64,000 nt of DNA from Brassica napus (lineage: Eukaryota > Streptophyta > Magnoliopsida > Brassicales > Brassicaceae): assembly GCF_020379485.1 (NCBI RefSeq), contig NC_063437.1, forward strand, positions 14,347,726-14,411,725, in the 5' to 3' direction. Every line of letters begins with the position of its first letter. The first letter of the stretch is position 1. The notes under the pieces were generated by a model. The model worked only from the letters and a program-made list of their open reading frames with translations. It was not told where the DNA came from and did not search any database. A program made the position numbers and the translations under genes. This document shows positions 11,331 to 24,107 of the stretch, one piece after another.

Positions 11331-13445
11331 AACGTATTTGTCCTGTTATTGTTTAGTCTTATTACCATATAAAGTAGAGAAATTAGACCACATATACCTA
11401 GAAAAATTCATAATTAAGTAAATACCCTAAATACTATTGATACTTCTAAACCCCAATATTGTCCCTGCCCTTGTCCTACCCCATATCTCTGCCCCTGCCC
11501 TTGCCCTGCCAGCTCCTGCCCATTCTTCTTCCTTCTACCTCTTGTATCTCTCTAAATTTTTTTACCGAATAATAATATGCTGGCTCTTTCTTCTTTCCTA
11601 ATCCATTATCACAATAATTTTTTTCTCTTTTCTATCTCCACAGTTGTGGATCCAGTAAAATTATCTCATCGAGGTAGGAGAGAAGATTAACTCCTAACAC
11701 AACCAAAAATTGATTGAACCAAATCTCTCGCCGCGAACCGAGGAGATTGAATTTCTGCAGAACTGGATGCTCAGAGTGAAGAAAAAATACAAGATCTAGT
11801 TTTTGATTGATGGAACTTCGGTGAGAACTTCCCTGCACACGACAGAGAAATAAACGAAGAGTGTAAGGTATATAATCTAATAGCTGGTAGTTTACATCTT
11901 ACGTGCTAACCATTGCCCAAAATTGTTATTCATGGCATCATTGGTTTTATCTATAGAAAATTAGTTCTTGACTAAAAGTTGTTTCAATGGTCGGTATCAT
12001 TCCTAGTATTGATTAACTTTAATTTTAACATAGCTGGAACTGCTGTTATCATTCATAATAGACCCTAACTATGTGCCTTGCATTACTTTATCGTTAGCAT
12101 GTAACTATTTTCATCTTACGCTAACTATATGCCTCACATTGACATTATTAGGTGTTAGTATTTATATTAGCCGTTACTACAAAAGTTAGCAGTGACCTCA
12201 TTTGTATCATATATAAATTAATAAACTACATCTAAATTTATGTTTTACACGTTAAATAACATATCACAATGAGGTCACTGCTTTTGTTACTTGTTAGTTA
12301 TAATTTTTTCATAAACAAGTTTATTCACTAACAACTCATATAAACCAGAAATTAGATTTATGTCATTGTTAACATTACTTGATACCTACATCATTATCTG
12401 TCTAATATATATTATTTAATGCTAACATTTTCCTTAAAGCTTAACGTAAAATGTTAACATTATATGTTATAGGATAAATACCGTTTTAGAGTTATTTCAT
12501 TGTTAACATTACATGACAGATGCATCATTAGCTGTTTAACTTATCTAATATTTAATGTTAACATTTTACGTTAAAGCTTAACGTTAAATATTTTAAGATA
12601 AAGCTAAACATTAAATCTTAACGTTAAATATTTTACGATAAAGCTTAACATTAAACATTTTCTGTTAACATATAATAATCTATGTTTGAGTTTCCTACTA
12701 TGTTTTTTCTCTTTGTGGACTATTGATTCCTACAATTTATCGTAATCTCTAATTTATTGGTAGAAAATTCATAAATTAGGGAAAACGTTTTTGGTGTATC
12801 TGAGATTAGATGTTGATGACGAGCATGAATTAAAAATGAGGAGATTATTGTTGGATTTGAATTGGAAACCAAGTAAGCAATAGTTAAATGATTCGATGAA
12901 AAATTGATTGTGTGTTTGAAGAAAAGCTTTATACTTCGATAAAGGTGGAGAAGAAAGATAAAAAAAGATTTATGATAGAGATGAAAACCTGGAAAAGAAA
13001 GAGAAAGAAATTCGGGAAAGAAAGAGAAAGATGAGGAATGTTTGGAGCAGGGGTAAAACCGTCAAAGAGAACCAAAAATGTACTTGGTACTAGAGTTTTT
13101 GAGCGCATAGGATATTTCTCTAATATTGCACTCGATTTGGTATTTCTAGCCAATTGTCTCTGTAAAGTAGTGGTTCCCCAGCCGCGGGACATCTCTAAGC
13201 ATATAACTTCACACACGTGATGGTAACTACATCGAATAGGTTATTTAATATATTGTTCAAAAACAAATTAACAAACGATATAAAATGAATATAGTACGTA
13301 TAGGAAATGTATACAAAAACAAAAGCCAAAAAACAAATAATTATTAAACAAAAAAATGAAACTCACTATACAAATCTCGGATCCTCCCTGCAGTGAAACA
13401 CACTCTTAAATCTTGTGAGGTTATTAACCGTTCCAGTAGATTCCA
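11331..13445. other. Intergenic region with TTAACGTTAAAT-type repeats and a small inverted repeat
   Basis: No gene recognised. A C-rich tract (CCCTGCCCTTG words) lies at about 11460-11525. A perfect 15-bp inverted repeat, AGCAGTGACCTCATT at 12188-12202 against its complement at 12268-12282, encloses 65 nt. Around 12500-12670 the words TTAACGTTAAAT and TTACGATAAAGC recur several times. The two overlapping open stretches near 12929-13220, on opposite strands, have no recognisable domain. The last part lies downstream of the DUF810 gene, whose 3' UTR should start here. Confidence 0.4.
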
Positions 13446-16400
13446 CTAGAGCTTCTTCGGTAGATTATATGTCTTCTTGAGAAACCTCGTCGCAGATTCA
13501 TCGTTACGATAACACAAAACTCGTAAGAGCGTGTTTGGTTCCATACCACTCCACTGGCCTGAAGTCGGAGGCAACGGAAGCCTAGACTTAGCTGAAGAAC
13601 CGTATGCTTCGAGCGTCATTCCCTTAAACCTCTCTATCAAACTGTCTGTGTCTGTACTGAACAGAGGAAGCACACCTCTAACCGTGGTCGAGAACTTATC
13701 GATCAGGTCCATGGCCAGACCATCTCCATTCGCCCAGAACAGATCTTTCATAGATTTGAAATCTTGTTCCATAATCTGAGAGTCTTGTATTGTAAAAGCC
13801 CTAGAGGGTCCTCCAGCAAGTAGGACAAGTAAGAAGCCATCGAAAGAAGCTCTCATAAGATCGGTTATGATGCGCGTACGGACTCTTTCATGTACCGTCT
13901 CTGCTATGACTGTCAAATTCTGTTCGAGCTCCTTGAGGAAAGGCTCGATTCTAGAGGACGAGAGGTCACCGATGTATAATCCGTCCCATAACGCGTGGCT
14001 TAGGTCATGGAAGACGACTTTGTAAGCTAAAGACTCAGATAGCTGTTGAACGCCTTCGATGCAAGCCGCTGGTGTGAGCTCAAACTTTTTCCCTAAACCG
14101 TTGGAGAAGTCGTCGGTGTGAGCTGACTCACAGTTCCTCAAATGCGTGATCACTCTCTTCTCCACAACGTCAAGCTCGCTGCGGATTTTGTGCAAGCTGT
14201 TTATTCTGATACATATCTGCGTGACCCCAAAGGAACCAGCCTCTCCGTTGGCAATCGGAACCTGAGAGTTTTTCTTCTGAGAAGGAGGTGACTTTTCTTT
14301 CTTCTTCCAAACACCTTGGAACTTTGACTCCGTTGTACATCGTGTGAGTGCAGGCATTGTAGGCATGTACGTAGTTCGAGAGCCTGAACATCATTATCAT
14401 TACATGTTAGAAAATCAAAATTTTCAACAGATAGGAATCAATCATATGCCAGCAAACTTACCACAACCAGATTTCGCCTTTGAGACATAATACTGAAGAT
14501 ATTTGTCTAAACCAATGATCAAATCAGGTAACACAGCAGGATGCATAGGTATGGGAAGCTGAAAAAACGCTTCCAAAGTTTCATCAGTAATACGCAACAC
14601 TTCTGCAGCAGATAGTGCATATCCTCCTTCTTGGTTCTCCACCGGATTCCAAACCTGGAAAAAGAAAACTCTGGTGATTAATTAAATCACTCCAAAGCTT
14701 AATAAAGACTATGTTTGATTTTTACTAACCTCTTGCTGCAAATTCCTGTCGACCCATTCCTTGAGTCTGTCTATCCTTGCCTTGATCCAGTCTTTGACCA
14801 AATTAGCAATAACAGTCTCAGCTTCGAAAGGAGGCATCTCACGGATAATCGCTTTGCCACCATCATCGCTGTCAACAGAATCCTCTACTGCGATTTGCAC
14901 AAGATCCTTCTCTAGCTTATCAGCAGCTCTTAATACCTGAACAGCATCGGGTGTCAATTCAGATATCCCGGAGATAAACTGTTTAATCTCGTTTCCGTAA
15001 CAAACATGGAGTGTAGCCACAGCAACTCCTGCGGCAAACGGATGCCACCTCTTCCATATTGGACTGAACATCCGCTTTTCCTGAACAGCTAGCTCGCCAA
15101 TGTCTTTAGCAAGGATGGCAAGAACAGGAAGAGGGTTTTTCTGGTTCCTCGATGCCCTCCTGCTAGAATCTGCTTTCTCCATTCTCTATTCACATATAAA
15201 ATAATCAAATATAAGTTGATAGAATAGTTATAAGAAACGGTAAGTAAAAAGACACAATGCCAACACTTGCCTGAGCAAAAGCAGTACGTAGTGATGACCT
15301 GATGTATGTCTCAATCCTCGTACGAGCTACATCAACTTCTCCTTTCCTCCTTCTACGATATTCGTTAGATATATCTTCAACTAAAATCCTAGCTGCTGAT
15401 ACACCCAAAGAAACAATGCCCTCCATTGTACCGACATTGCTTCGGTCAAAGGTGTCATGGTACGCAAGGAGCCTTTTCTCTGCCCAACCCAATATAGCAC
15501 TAAGCGTAGCACTCAAAACTTGGGAGTACTCAGGATCTTTCGTCGTCTTTGCATCTTTAGCAACTTCCGCAAGCTGAGACTCACAAGCGTAAAGCAAATC
15601 CATCTCAACTTGTCCAGTCACAACATACCGAGAGAACAAAAGCCACGTGAAACAGAGGTTATGAAGCATCTGGTTAATCCCAAGAATCACCCACGTCTTC
15701 TTTATATGTTCCATAAGGTCATCAACTTCCTCCACCATGGAGGTAGCGTCGCTAGAATCAAAACAAGCCTCTAAAAGCATTTCATATAGCCTGAGATTAA
15801 ACGGAGAGCCATCAGCCCAGTGGCAAGAGTCAGAGAAAGACCCGTCAGATCTAGTGGCTAGCGACATGACCGCAGATCGAAGACTCTGCATCTGCTCGTT
15901 GTTCCTTCCAGTCTCCAAAGGCCGGTCAAGCGCACCGTGAATGATCTGCCGCAGTCGTTGAGAAGAACTCGTCTTGTCAAGCGGTACGCGAGGGTGCAAC
16001 AGAAGACCTGCCTCGAGAACCTTGAGTGATCTCTTCAGCCACGCGTCGTACTCTTGCTGATCTGTGAAATCAGATGACTTAAGCTGCTGTAACAATTCTA
16101 ACGGAAGAACCACTGACTCTATCTTCCTTCCAACCTGAAAAAAAAAACATTAAATAAACTTTCCAGCAATTAACATATTCATATCCAGAAACATACAATT
16201 AAAGATCTATAAACATCAAGAAAATCAAATCACGGATAAGTTAGGCTCCGAATGATGACTGCGGTTTGAAGATAAACGGTTCACCTGCACCTAACAGTTA
16301 TAAAAATATATAGATATATAGTATATGTAGAGATTTTTGTTATTGTTAACTGCAGGGCGGGCGGTACGATGGTCACCATTCAAAGTCTTAATTAGAATCA

Positions 16401-17190
16401 ATATAACAAAATCATGATACGAGCGATTAGATTCAACTAAATCGAGATCGAGATTTACAATAAATCGAACAATTGACCAGGTCAAGGTGTGAATCAGCTC
16501 AATGCAGAAGCGAAACTGAGCTAACCGCAGATGTTTCTTTGATTTTTTGCATTAGTCTCTCTATGCTATTAGGAAACACTATGTAAAGGTCTTTTTTTTT
16601 TTGAGTTTAAATTTAACATTTTAATTCAAAAAAAAAAAAAAAAAAAAAAAAACTGAGCTAACCTGACTAGCAGCGATCCTAAGGAAAGCTCTACGAACGC
16701 GCGAATCGACGGACTCCGATACTCGCATTTGGATCCGCATCAGCTCACCGACAGTAGTGGGGCGCTTCGACTTACCACCCGAGCCAGAGCCCGAACCAGA
16801 GCCCGAGCCAGGGCTCTTGGTAGATCCAGGCGATAAGGATGACAACGACTTCATCCCCAAGGCCTTCTTCATCTTGCTCGCGGCGGCTGCGGTCAGAGAA
16901 CGCTGGGCAGCTGGAGAAGCGGGAGAGGCGCCGTTGCTCGGAGAGTCCGGATTAGCAACGGAGAGTGACGAGACGGCGGATGAGAGAGGCTTCCCGGTGG
17001 CGCTACGGCATGCGGCGACGAAGATCTCGTAGGAAATGAGGCGGAGGTCGGATTCGGAGAACTGGACGGCGAGTTGTCCGAGTGGAGACGGTGGTAGATC
17101 GGAGGGAATCGTGGATGCCATCGACGGTGGCGGCGGCGTCGTCTCTCGCTTGGAGTGACCCAGAGACAGCTCTCTGAAGAGGTGAGCCAT
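13446..17190 (-). CDS. DUF810 / MUN-domain-like protein (PATROL1 family), 5 exons
   Basis: Member of the plant DUF810 family, related to Munc13-type MUN/MHD proteins. The best-known plant member, PATROL1, helps deliver membrane proteins to the plasma membrane; the role of this paralogue is inferred. Exons in transcription order: 17190-16663, 16134-15271, 15185-14730, 14654-14462, 14383-13446. They sum to 2979 nt, giving 992 residues. The N-terminus is Ser/Pro-rich and low-complexity with a GSGSGSGSGSG run, followed by a long helical body ending RFLKKTYNLPKKL. Intron 2 uses a GC donor (CAG|GCAAGT at 15270-15269) instead of GT, and the frame requires it. Intron 1 holds a MITE and a long A/T homopolymer run. 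My recalled Arabidopsis counterpart is At2g25800, nearly identical in the conserved exons. Confidence 0.93.
16244..16387. mobile_element. MITE, copy 1 (PIF/Harbinger-like), in DUF810 intron 1
   Basis: A 144-bp element with imperfect terminal inverted repeats: GGCTCCGAATGATGACTG on the left, reverse complement GACTTTGAATGGTGACC from the right. It is flanked by TTA on both sides (16241-16243 and 16388-16390), the 3-bp TWA duplication of PIF/Harbinger elements. The interior matches the copy at 47870-48016 (GATATATRGTATAT, then AGAGATTTTT and TTATTGTTAACTGC). Confidence 0.75.
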
Positions 17191-18433
17191 TTTTTTGTTT
17201 GCGTGTGGAGAGCAGCGAAAAGGAACAATAATACAGCTTCTAATAACAGTTGCCCCCAGAAAAAAAAGAAGAAATGGCACTATTGTAATTATTTTTTAAC
17301 TATTGATTTTTCGTCTTATTATATTAATGAAATTTCATTGCGTTAGTTGGTCAAAGTTAAAACTTTTTTTTTTGGTATAATTGACCAAAAACTTGACCTT
17401 TAAATTTCCTTATAAATTGAAGTGCTTGAGCTGTAAACATATCTTCATTAATCTCTACCTAATTGTATATTCATGAATACCAGCTATGTTTGTATAATTG
17501 GTTGTACATTAACCGAAATTGTCTTACACATGATCATACTTTTGTTTAATAACACAAGTTGTTTGTATAATCGTTTATAGCATCAGTAAAAAATAACTAA
17601 AAGAAGTAAAAATGAATAATAGAATGGTCGAGTGGTAAAGAGGACTTAGAAATGTGATAAGTACTCCATGTTTAAAAACTACCATCTCAGATTTATCTGT
17701 TTGTATGATTAGACGTAATTTTCATTACAAACAGCTAAACTGGTGTTGATAGGCAAATTTTTAAACATTAGTCGGTTAAGAATCGCTATTACAGATATCC
17801 CAGATTATGAAAAAACTGAATAATAGACATAATTGTAAGTTGTAACCATTTTCGTAATTGATGAAAGATGACGTAATTTGTAGGTGTAGGAAGAAAAAAT
17901 TACCACTGATAATGTTTTGGTTAATTCAGAAAAGTAAAAAAAAAACAACAATGAGAAACAAGTAAACAGATTCCATTATGGTAAAGAAAAGAAGCATACA
18001 TAATTGAAGGATTAAAATAAAAAGAATAAAAAGTGTGGAAATGGGAGCTGGAGCATGAGATGCGAACAGCTTGGAGACGGTCTCACGCTCATGTCTCATG
18101 ATCCTTCTTTTGTGGGCGAACTGGACCACGTAATATGCATATTTTAAGTTTCTTCTTTTTCTTTAAGTAAATTATAATTCACAATTTCACACCACCAGTT
18201 GATTGTTTCAAACAATTTTGCAGTTCGAAGTCTGGATATAAGTTTAGGGAGATAGTTACGGTATTTGGGTGATTACTTTGGTTATAGTGTTGGACATATA
18301 TTTGTTACAAATAACCTATCAAAACTAGACCTATAATATCAAGTTTGAAAGTAAAGTCAACTTGATTTATATTGTGATTAAATATACATGGTGATTTAAT
18401 TTACCGTGAATAGTAATCCAGGTTCACTAGCAT
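17191..18433. other. Upstream region of the DUF810 gene, no further gene seen
   Basis: AT-rich sequence holding the promoter of the minus-strand DUF810 gene at its left edge. The rest has no ORF of note; 17926-18129 is short and lacks any domain. No clear repeats. Confidence 0.4.
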
Positions 18434-18445
18434 GTGGGTTTGTTT

Positions 18446-19714
18446 TGTTTTTTTTAACGCTGTGTATTATTAAGCCACATGGACAAAAAATTTTAAAACA
18501 CAAGATCATACCAGTAGGTATATCATAAGAGAGGATAAATAGAAAATATCAGAGGTTATCCTACTCAAAAGAACACAAAGGCAATACACGAAGACAGTAC
18601 TCTTCTGATGGCGTGCACTCGGAGATGAGGTTGGAAGAGAGGCTAGTGTTTCCTCATACATCAATGATTGTAATTTACACCATCTGCGATGGAAACTCGC
18701 CATATGAAATCAAGGTTCTGGAAGGATGAAATGCTAAAACCATGAGCTCAAACCCTCCAAACATTTGGGCTCTTCTTTTATCCACATTAGTGGCTTGAAA
18801 AGAACTCAGTTTTTTGGAAGTCTGGCTCCATGAAATCAATCCCACCAGTTCTGACAGTCGCAACAAATTTCAGTAAAGCAAGACCACTGAAACGCCTAAG
18901 AGTGAGAGGCGAGACATAGTAGAGAACACTCGATAGATCACTAGATAACTGAACACCCTACCAAAGATGCATGACCGTCTCAAATTGAGACGATTCTTTG
19001 ATAGCCCGAGGCCATTGCAGACCTCCATCAACAACAAACGATTGAAACCATTTTCACTTCAAGACCACCTCAAATAGAAACAGAACCATTTGCACGACTA
19101 AAGATAACAAACAGAGAAACTGAAGAAGAGAACAATCCTTAAACTCCAAAAGCATATGCCGCTCCATGCCGTCAAATACGGCAAGACACAACCAAAACCA
19201 GGTGAAGCTCCGATGTGATACGACAAACCAAACACCGCCAAGAAACTAAGAGATCAAATCTGGATATATGATATCAAGAGTACAAGCGGGATACCCGCAC
19301 CATTGATCGAACAAATACGGAGCCTCCATCATTATAGCAGAGAAGATCATGGCCCAGGCAAGAATATTAAGCATCAAACGCTCCAACTCCACAACAGCCT
19401 TTTGAGTAGCTATAGAACATAAGATTCTCCAGCGACCTCCGTTACAGAGATAGAAAAATAACACATAACCTTGCTGTTGAAAAACACCACCCCTAACACC
19501 AGAGAACGCTAAGACACTACAATATCACTAGATCCATATATGTTGATTGAAAAGCGTGAAAGATGTCAAACAAAGGTAAATGATAGCGAAGGGAGCCTCT
19601 CCTGGCGATGGCGAGGAGCGCCGAACGCTAGAGAAGCGAGGATCTGGCCAAGGAAGACGACGGCGGCTGATGAAATTATTTTCAGTTAATAATGTCTTTA
19701 TTTAACTTAGTATC
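18446..19714 (-). mobile_element. Minus-strand non-coding retroposon (LINE-derived?)
   Basis: A 1269-bp segment bounded by an exact 12-bp direct repeat, GTGGGTTTGTTT, at 18434-18445 and 19715-19726. It carries a T-run directly at its left end, which is a poly(A) tail on the minus strand. The minus-strand 5' part is GC-richer (CATCAGCCGCCGTCGTC), like a plant LINE 5' region. Several short open stretches exist but no reverse transcriptase. The duplication and tail are seen directly; the LINE origin is inference. Confidence 0.6.
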
Positions 19715-19899
19715 GTGGGTTTGTTTGAATAGATAGATAAATTTTTTTTGGAATGAATATTAAATTTGTATTCATCAAAAAACATTTCTCATCAAGTTTG
19801 TGCTTAAGCAAATCATTTTTCAAAAAGCTGCTTGGTCTCTAAAGAAGATAAGAACCACCTAATTATCAAGAAACTATTTTAAGGTCAGGGAGAAGAAAA

Positions 19900-20460
19900 T
19901 GTGTAAGTTTGAAAAAAGAATGAGAGAAATGAACTCCAAGGTGGATGCAATATAAAGGTATTTAAGCAAAAAACGATGAACTATTGCATCTCATGTGAAA
20001 GTTATGGACACTCAACTAGCTCAAGTAATAGCCGACACTAAAGGAGTGGCAATGAAAAAAGAGGCCTAGTAATAAATATAGCAATCCAAGACTCTGAGAT
20101 CAAAAGCTTCATGTCCACATAAATAATCATATACGAGTTTGAAAGTTTAAATTACTGCTCATAAGAAGATTTAGGTGACTAGAGCTGTGAGTGAGAATAG
20201 TTCAGTACACTTACCTTTGGACAAGTGATTTTGATGAGGAAGAGAAGGATTTGGTTGAGAAAATTTTGGATTTGGCCAAGCAAAAAGACAATATGGTCGA
20301 CAAATTCTATCACTCTGTCCGACCATGAACCCACGGTCAAGAACCAGGCCGAGTGCATGGCTGGAGACAAATCCATATGGACCAATCCAAAGAAAACAAT
20401 GTGAAATGTCAAGGAAAGCCTAAGCATTCTAAGGATGCTTCACGTTCATTTGGTGGCGAT
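19900..20460 (+). pseudogene. Decayed retrotransposon gag-like fragment (Athila-like)
   Basis: Reading the plus strand gives broken pieces such as EMNSKVDAI, then SHVKVMDTQLAQ, with stops between. These resemble the coiled-coil gag region of Athila-type gypsy elements. Further on is an uninterrupted piece, SDFDEEEKDLVEKILDLAKQ, ending at a stop after SVRP. No LTRs or pol domains were found nearby, and the family assignment is from memory of similar phrases. Confidence 0.4.
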
Positions 20461-21368
20461 AGTAAATAAAGAAAGTACATAATTAGATGAGTTCAAAGGA
20501 TGCTTCCTAATCTTAAACAAACACTTAGAAATGAATTGCTAAGTTGAAAATGTTAAGGAACTTAAATGAGAAAAGTACAGGGTTAGGCGAGACTGATTAA
20601 TAAAGCACAATTTTATGTGAATAGAAATGTACAAGGAAAAAAGACTTATGTGTATTTTCTTTCTTGGGCTGTTTTTTAGCAACTTGGCTTATCGCTTCTC
20701 TCATAGTTTAAGAATCGTTTTCTGACGATCTAGATTTTGTTCAACTGAATTCAATACTTTCTTATAATCGTCAATTTGTCTTGGTATTTCAAATAACCTA
20801 GTATCAAATTTTCATCTATAAAAATCGGCCAAATTCAGATCAACAATGTTCTATTCAGTTATTTTAGCCAACTCAAGTCCAAACTGAACCATCTAAGAAT
20901 GGTCAGTTTGGGTCGGTTCCTTTGGTTCTAGTTTAGTCGTTTTCATGCTCATGTCTAGTGGCGAGACCTTCCTCTAACATACTTGTCCCAATATTTTCGG
21001 TAATACTGAAAGAATACAACAAATAAGAAAATGGTACAATCTGTACCACCCTTTAAGGACACCAATCAGAGCACTGTAATGTGTAGCATGACTCGAACTG
21101 TAACCTAATTTCCAAAAACGATATGTTAAAGAAAGTAATACATCGCACATCTCACTAAAGAACATCATACAAGTCAACTTTCGACTCATATCAATCATTC
21201 ATCATACAATAATTGTGTCCATGTGCTCCCTTAGCATTTTCTTCTCAGTTCTCGCTTTATTTTGTTTGACCAAAACGAACTCATTAAAAGCCGCTCCGAT
21301 GTATTAACGCTCAACATCAACCAGAACCATCCAAGAATATTTCTCTGGTTTAGATTTATTTCAAAACC
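20461..21368. other. Upstream region of TIP4;1
   Basis: Contains the presumed promoter and 5' UTR of the aquaporin gene. No ORF with a domain; the minus-strand stretch at 20974-21198 looks like chance. I see no convincing TATA box. Confidence 0.4.
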
Positions 21369-23928
21369 ATGAAGAAGATCGACTTGGGGAACCACCGCGA
21401 GGCGGCTCAGCCAGACTGCATCAAAGCTCTCATTGTCGAATTCATCACCACATTTTTCTTTGTTTTCGCCGGCGTCGGATCCGCCATGGCCACAGGTAAA
21501 TTATTTTACAACACATTATATTCATGTTCTTTGTTACAATTTGGTCATACCAAGTTAGTTACTGGCTATGTACACGCAAATCTAATCCAAGTCAATTTAC
21601 ATTGGTATTTTTAATCATTCTGCTTCTCAAATCTATGGCTTATGTTGTTTATATTTTATTCATGGTATAGACAGCTTAGTCGGAAACACATTGGTCGGAC
21701 TTTTGGCGGTCGCGGTGGCTCATGCCCTTGTAGTGGCGGTCATGATATCTGCGGGCCATATCTCCGGTGGCCACCTCAACCCCGCTGTCACCATCGGCCT
21801 ACTTTTCGGAGGTCACATCAGTGTCTTCCGCGCATTCCTCTATTGGATCGATCAGCTGTTGGCCTCCTCCGCAGCCTGCTTCCTCCTAAGTTACCTCACT
21901 GGAGGAATGGTACGTTTAATATCACCAAAATTAATAAAACGTTAATTAATATAGTTTAACACGTATTATTAGCATACATGCTAATACAAATACAAATTAT
22001 AACCCAATAATTCATATTTCACATGGTTTTATTCTTTAGTATTTTAATCTGACACTAGATTTTGACCCGCGCAACCGCGCGGGTGTTTGTTTTTACTTTT
22101 TTTTATACATAAATTATTATTTTTAAACATTAGTGGTATATTTTTTAAACATTAATCATATACTTAAATGTTTATATAACTATTTCAAATATAATAATTT
22201 TATAATTTACATGTTATAATTAATCATTTGGTTAAAACCGTATGTATTTTCAATTCTTATTATATATTTATTTTATTGTATTTGCATTTAGTTATTAAGC
22301 AAATTAATATATTCATGAGAAAACATATTTGAAAAGTATTTTGTATTTAATTTATGCTAAATTCTGACCCGTGTTTCAAAATTGTATTTATTTTTACTAA
22401 TATTTTTTATGCTTATTTATTTTAGATAATATATTATTGTATATACATAAGTCTAAGATATGTTAATTTTTAGACATGTATTATAAAGTTTGTTAATTTT
22501 AAACCGTTCTATCATCATATTATATTTTTAAAATAAATAATTTATATTTATGAAAATAAAATTTATAAATTTATCAATTGAATATACTTTTAACATGAGA
22601 CTATAAAGTGGATAAATAGGATATAATTTATTTATTTTTCATTTTATAAACGATAACTTAAAATATATTAAATTATTGTTAAAATACTTTTACACAGATT
22701 TATTAGAATTTTTAAATATAATATATAAATATATATATATTTAAAATGAAAATATATTATGATTAAAGTAGTTATAGCGATTTTATATTATAAGCTTTAA
22801 AGAAATACATGTTAATTTTTATACATGTATTATATATTTTGCTTAACCCATCTTACCAACGTATTAGATTTTATTTTTGAACATAAATATTTTATACTTA
22901 TGAAAATAAAATTTATAAATTTAATACAATTTTATTGTACTTAGCTCAATATAATAATTTTTTTTTAATATGATTGATTATGATTATATAATATATAAAA
23001 TATTACAGAATTTTTATTTTTTATTTTATAAACGATTATTGGATTTATTAATATATAATAATATTTCAAACTAATTTCAAAATTAGTGAAAAATATTTAA
23101 ATATAATTTCGAAAATGAAAATCTTGTAAAAATCTTTTAAAACAGAGTTGTTAGATTTTTAAAATAAATAATTTTATATTCAAAATAAAAAGATATCAAA
23201 AGATATTATGATTAAAGTATTTTAAAGATTATATGTATTATTAGTCTTAATAAAATGCATTTAATAAAAATTTTAAGTGATGGTCCAAATTAAAAAAAAA
23301 AATCACACATGAAAGAAGTCATGACTTCTCTTTTAATATATAAGATTAGAAACCAAAATATTAAAAACTAATATGTTCTATAAGTATATTTTTAAAATAC
23401 TTTTAACAATCTCAATTCAAGTTAAATGTATAAAATAAAATACACAATTTAAACACATGATGCTATGTAAATCATACGTGATAAAACGTTTTTTAAAAGA
23501 TTATGCATTTTACCTAGTTTGACATTATTACGTTTTGTGATTAGGGAACTCCGGTTCACACTTTGGCAAGTGGAATCAGTTACACCCAGGGTATCATATG
23601 GGAGATCATCTTAACATTCTCACTTCTCTTCACTGTCTACGCCACGATGGTGGATCCCAAGAAAGGCTCCCTTGATGGGCTAGGCCCACTTCTCACCGGA
23701 TTCGTCGTCGGAGCCAACATCCTTGCCGGTGGCGCCTTCTCTGGAGCCTCAATGAACCCGGCCAGATCATTTGGACCTGCTTTGGTCTCTGGGAACTGGA
23801 CTGACCATTGGGTATATTGGGTTGGACCGTTGATCGGTGGTGGACTTGCAGGATTCATCTACGAGAACGTCCTCATTGACCGTTCAGATGCCCCACTCGC
23901 CGACGACGAGCAACCATTCCTAAATTGA
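21369..23928 (+). CDS. TIP4;1: Tonoplast intrinsic protein (aquaporin) TIP4;1, 3 exons
   Basis: Six-helix water and small-solute channel of the vacuolar membrane. Exons 21369-21495, 21671-21909 and 23545-23928 sum to 750 nt, giving 249 residues, the length I recall for Arabidopsis TIP4;1 (At2g25810). Both pore motifs are present: HLNPAVTIG in exon 2 and SMNPARSFG in exon 3. The family signature [14 protein letters not shown] is intact. The protein ends in an acidic tail, ADDEQPFLN. Intron 2 is 1635 bp because a 1291-bp Helitron sits in it; without that it would be about 344 bp. Splice sites are GT-AG and lie outside the Helitron, so the gene should remain functional. It converges with the PPR gene, with 179 bp between the stop codons. 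Confidence 0.96.
22055..23345 (-). mobile_element. Non-autonomous Helitron inside TIP4;1 intron 2
   Basis: On the minus strand it starts TCTTATATATTAAAAGAGAA (5' end at 23345) and ends CTAG (22055). It has a perfect 3' hairpin, ACCCGCGC/AACC/GCGCGGGT, at 22065-22084. Host bases A at 22054 and T at 23346 show AT-site insertion. The hairpin stem is identical to that of the Helitron at 8703-10062, while the loop differs (AACC versus AGGC), so the two share a 3'-end family. No ORF; very AT-rich. Confidence 0.85.
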
Positions 23929-24107
23929 ATGCTTGAATCTATACTATGCACGTTACATATCTATCAAGCTCATCACTAATGATGCATCTTCTTGGTACAC
24001 TTCAAGATGTATCTCTTGTACTCCTATCGTATTTCAAGCAATTTCTTTAAATTTATCAAGTTCCAGTTATCAAAAGTATAAAACATTATAGAATATCAAA
24101 ACAAGAT

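Noticed and set aside
12188..12282. 15-bp inverted repeat as a MITE or terminator
   Set aside because: Perfect arms, but no target duplication and no flanking gene; left only as a noted structure in the intergenic entry.
12929..13220. Overlapping ORFs on both strands upstream of the DUF810 3' end
   Set aside because: Mutually antisense, low complexity (KERK/LFLFF), no domain; not supported as genes.
17635..17700. tRNA-like start (GGTCGAGTGGTAAAGAGG)
   Set aside because: Resembles the D-arm of a tRNA, but no anticodon arm or T-arm (GGTTCRANTCC) follows at the right distance.
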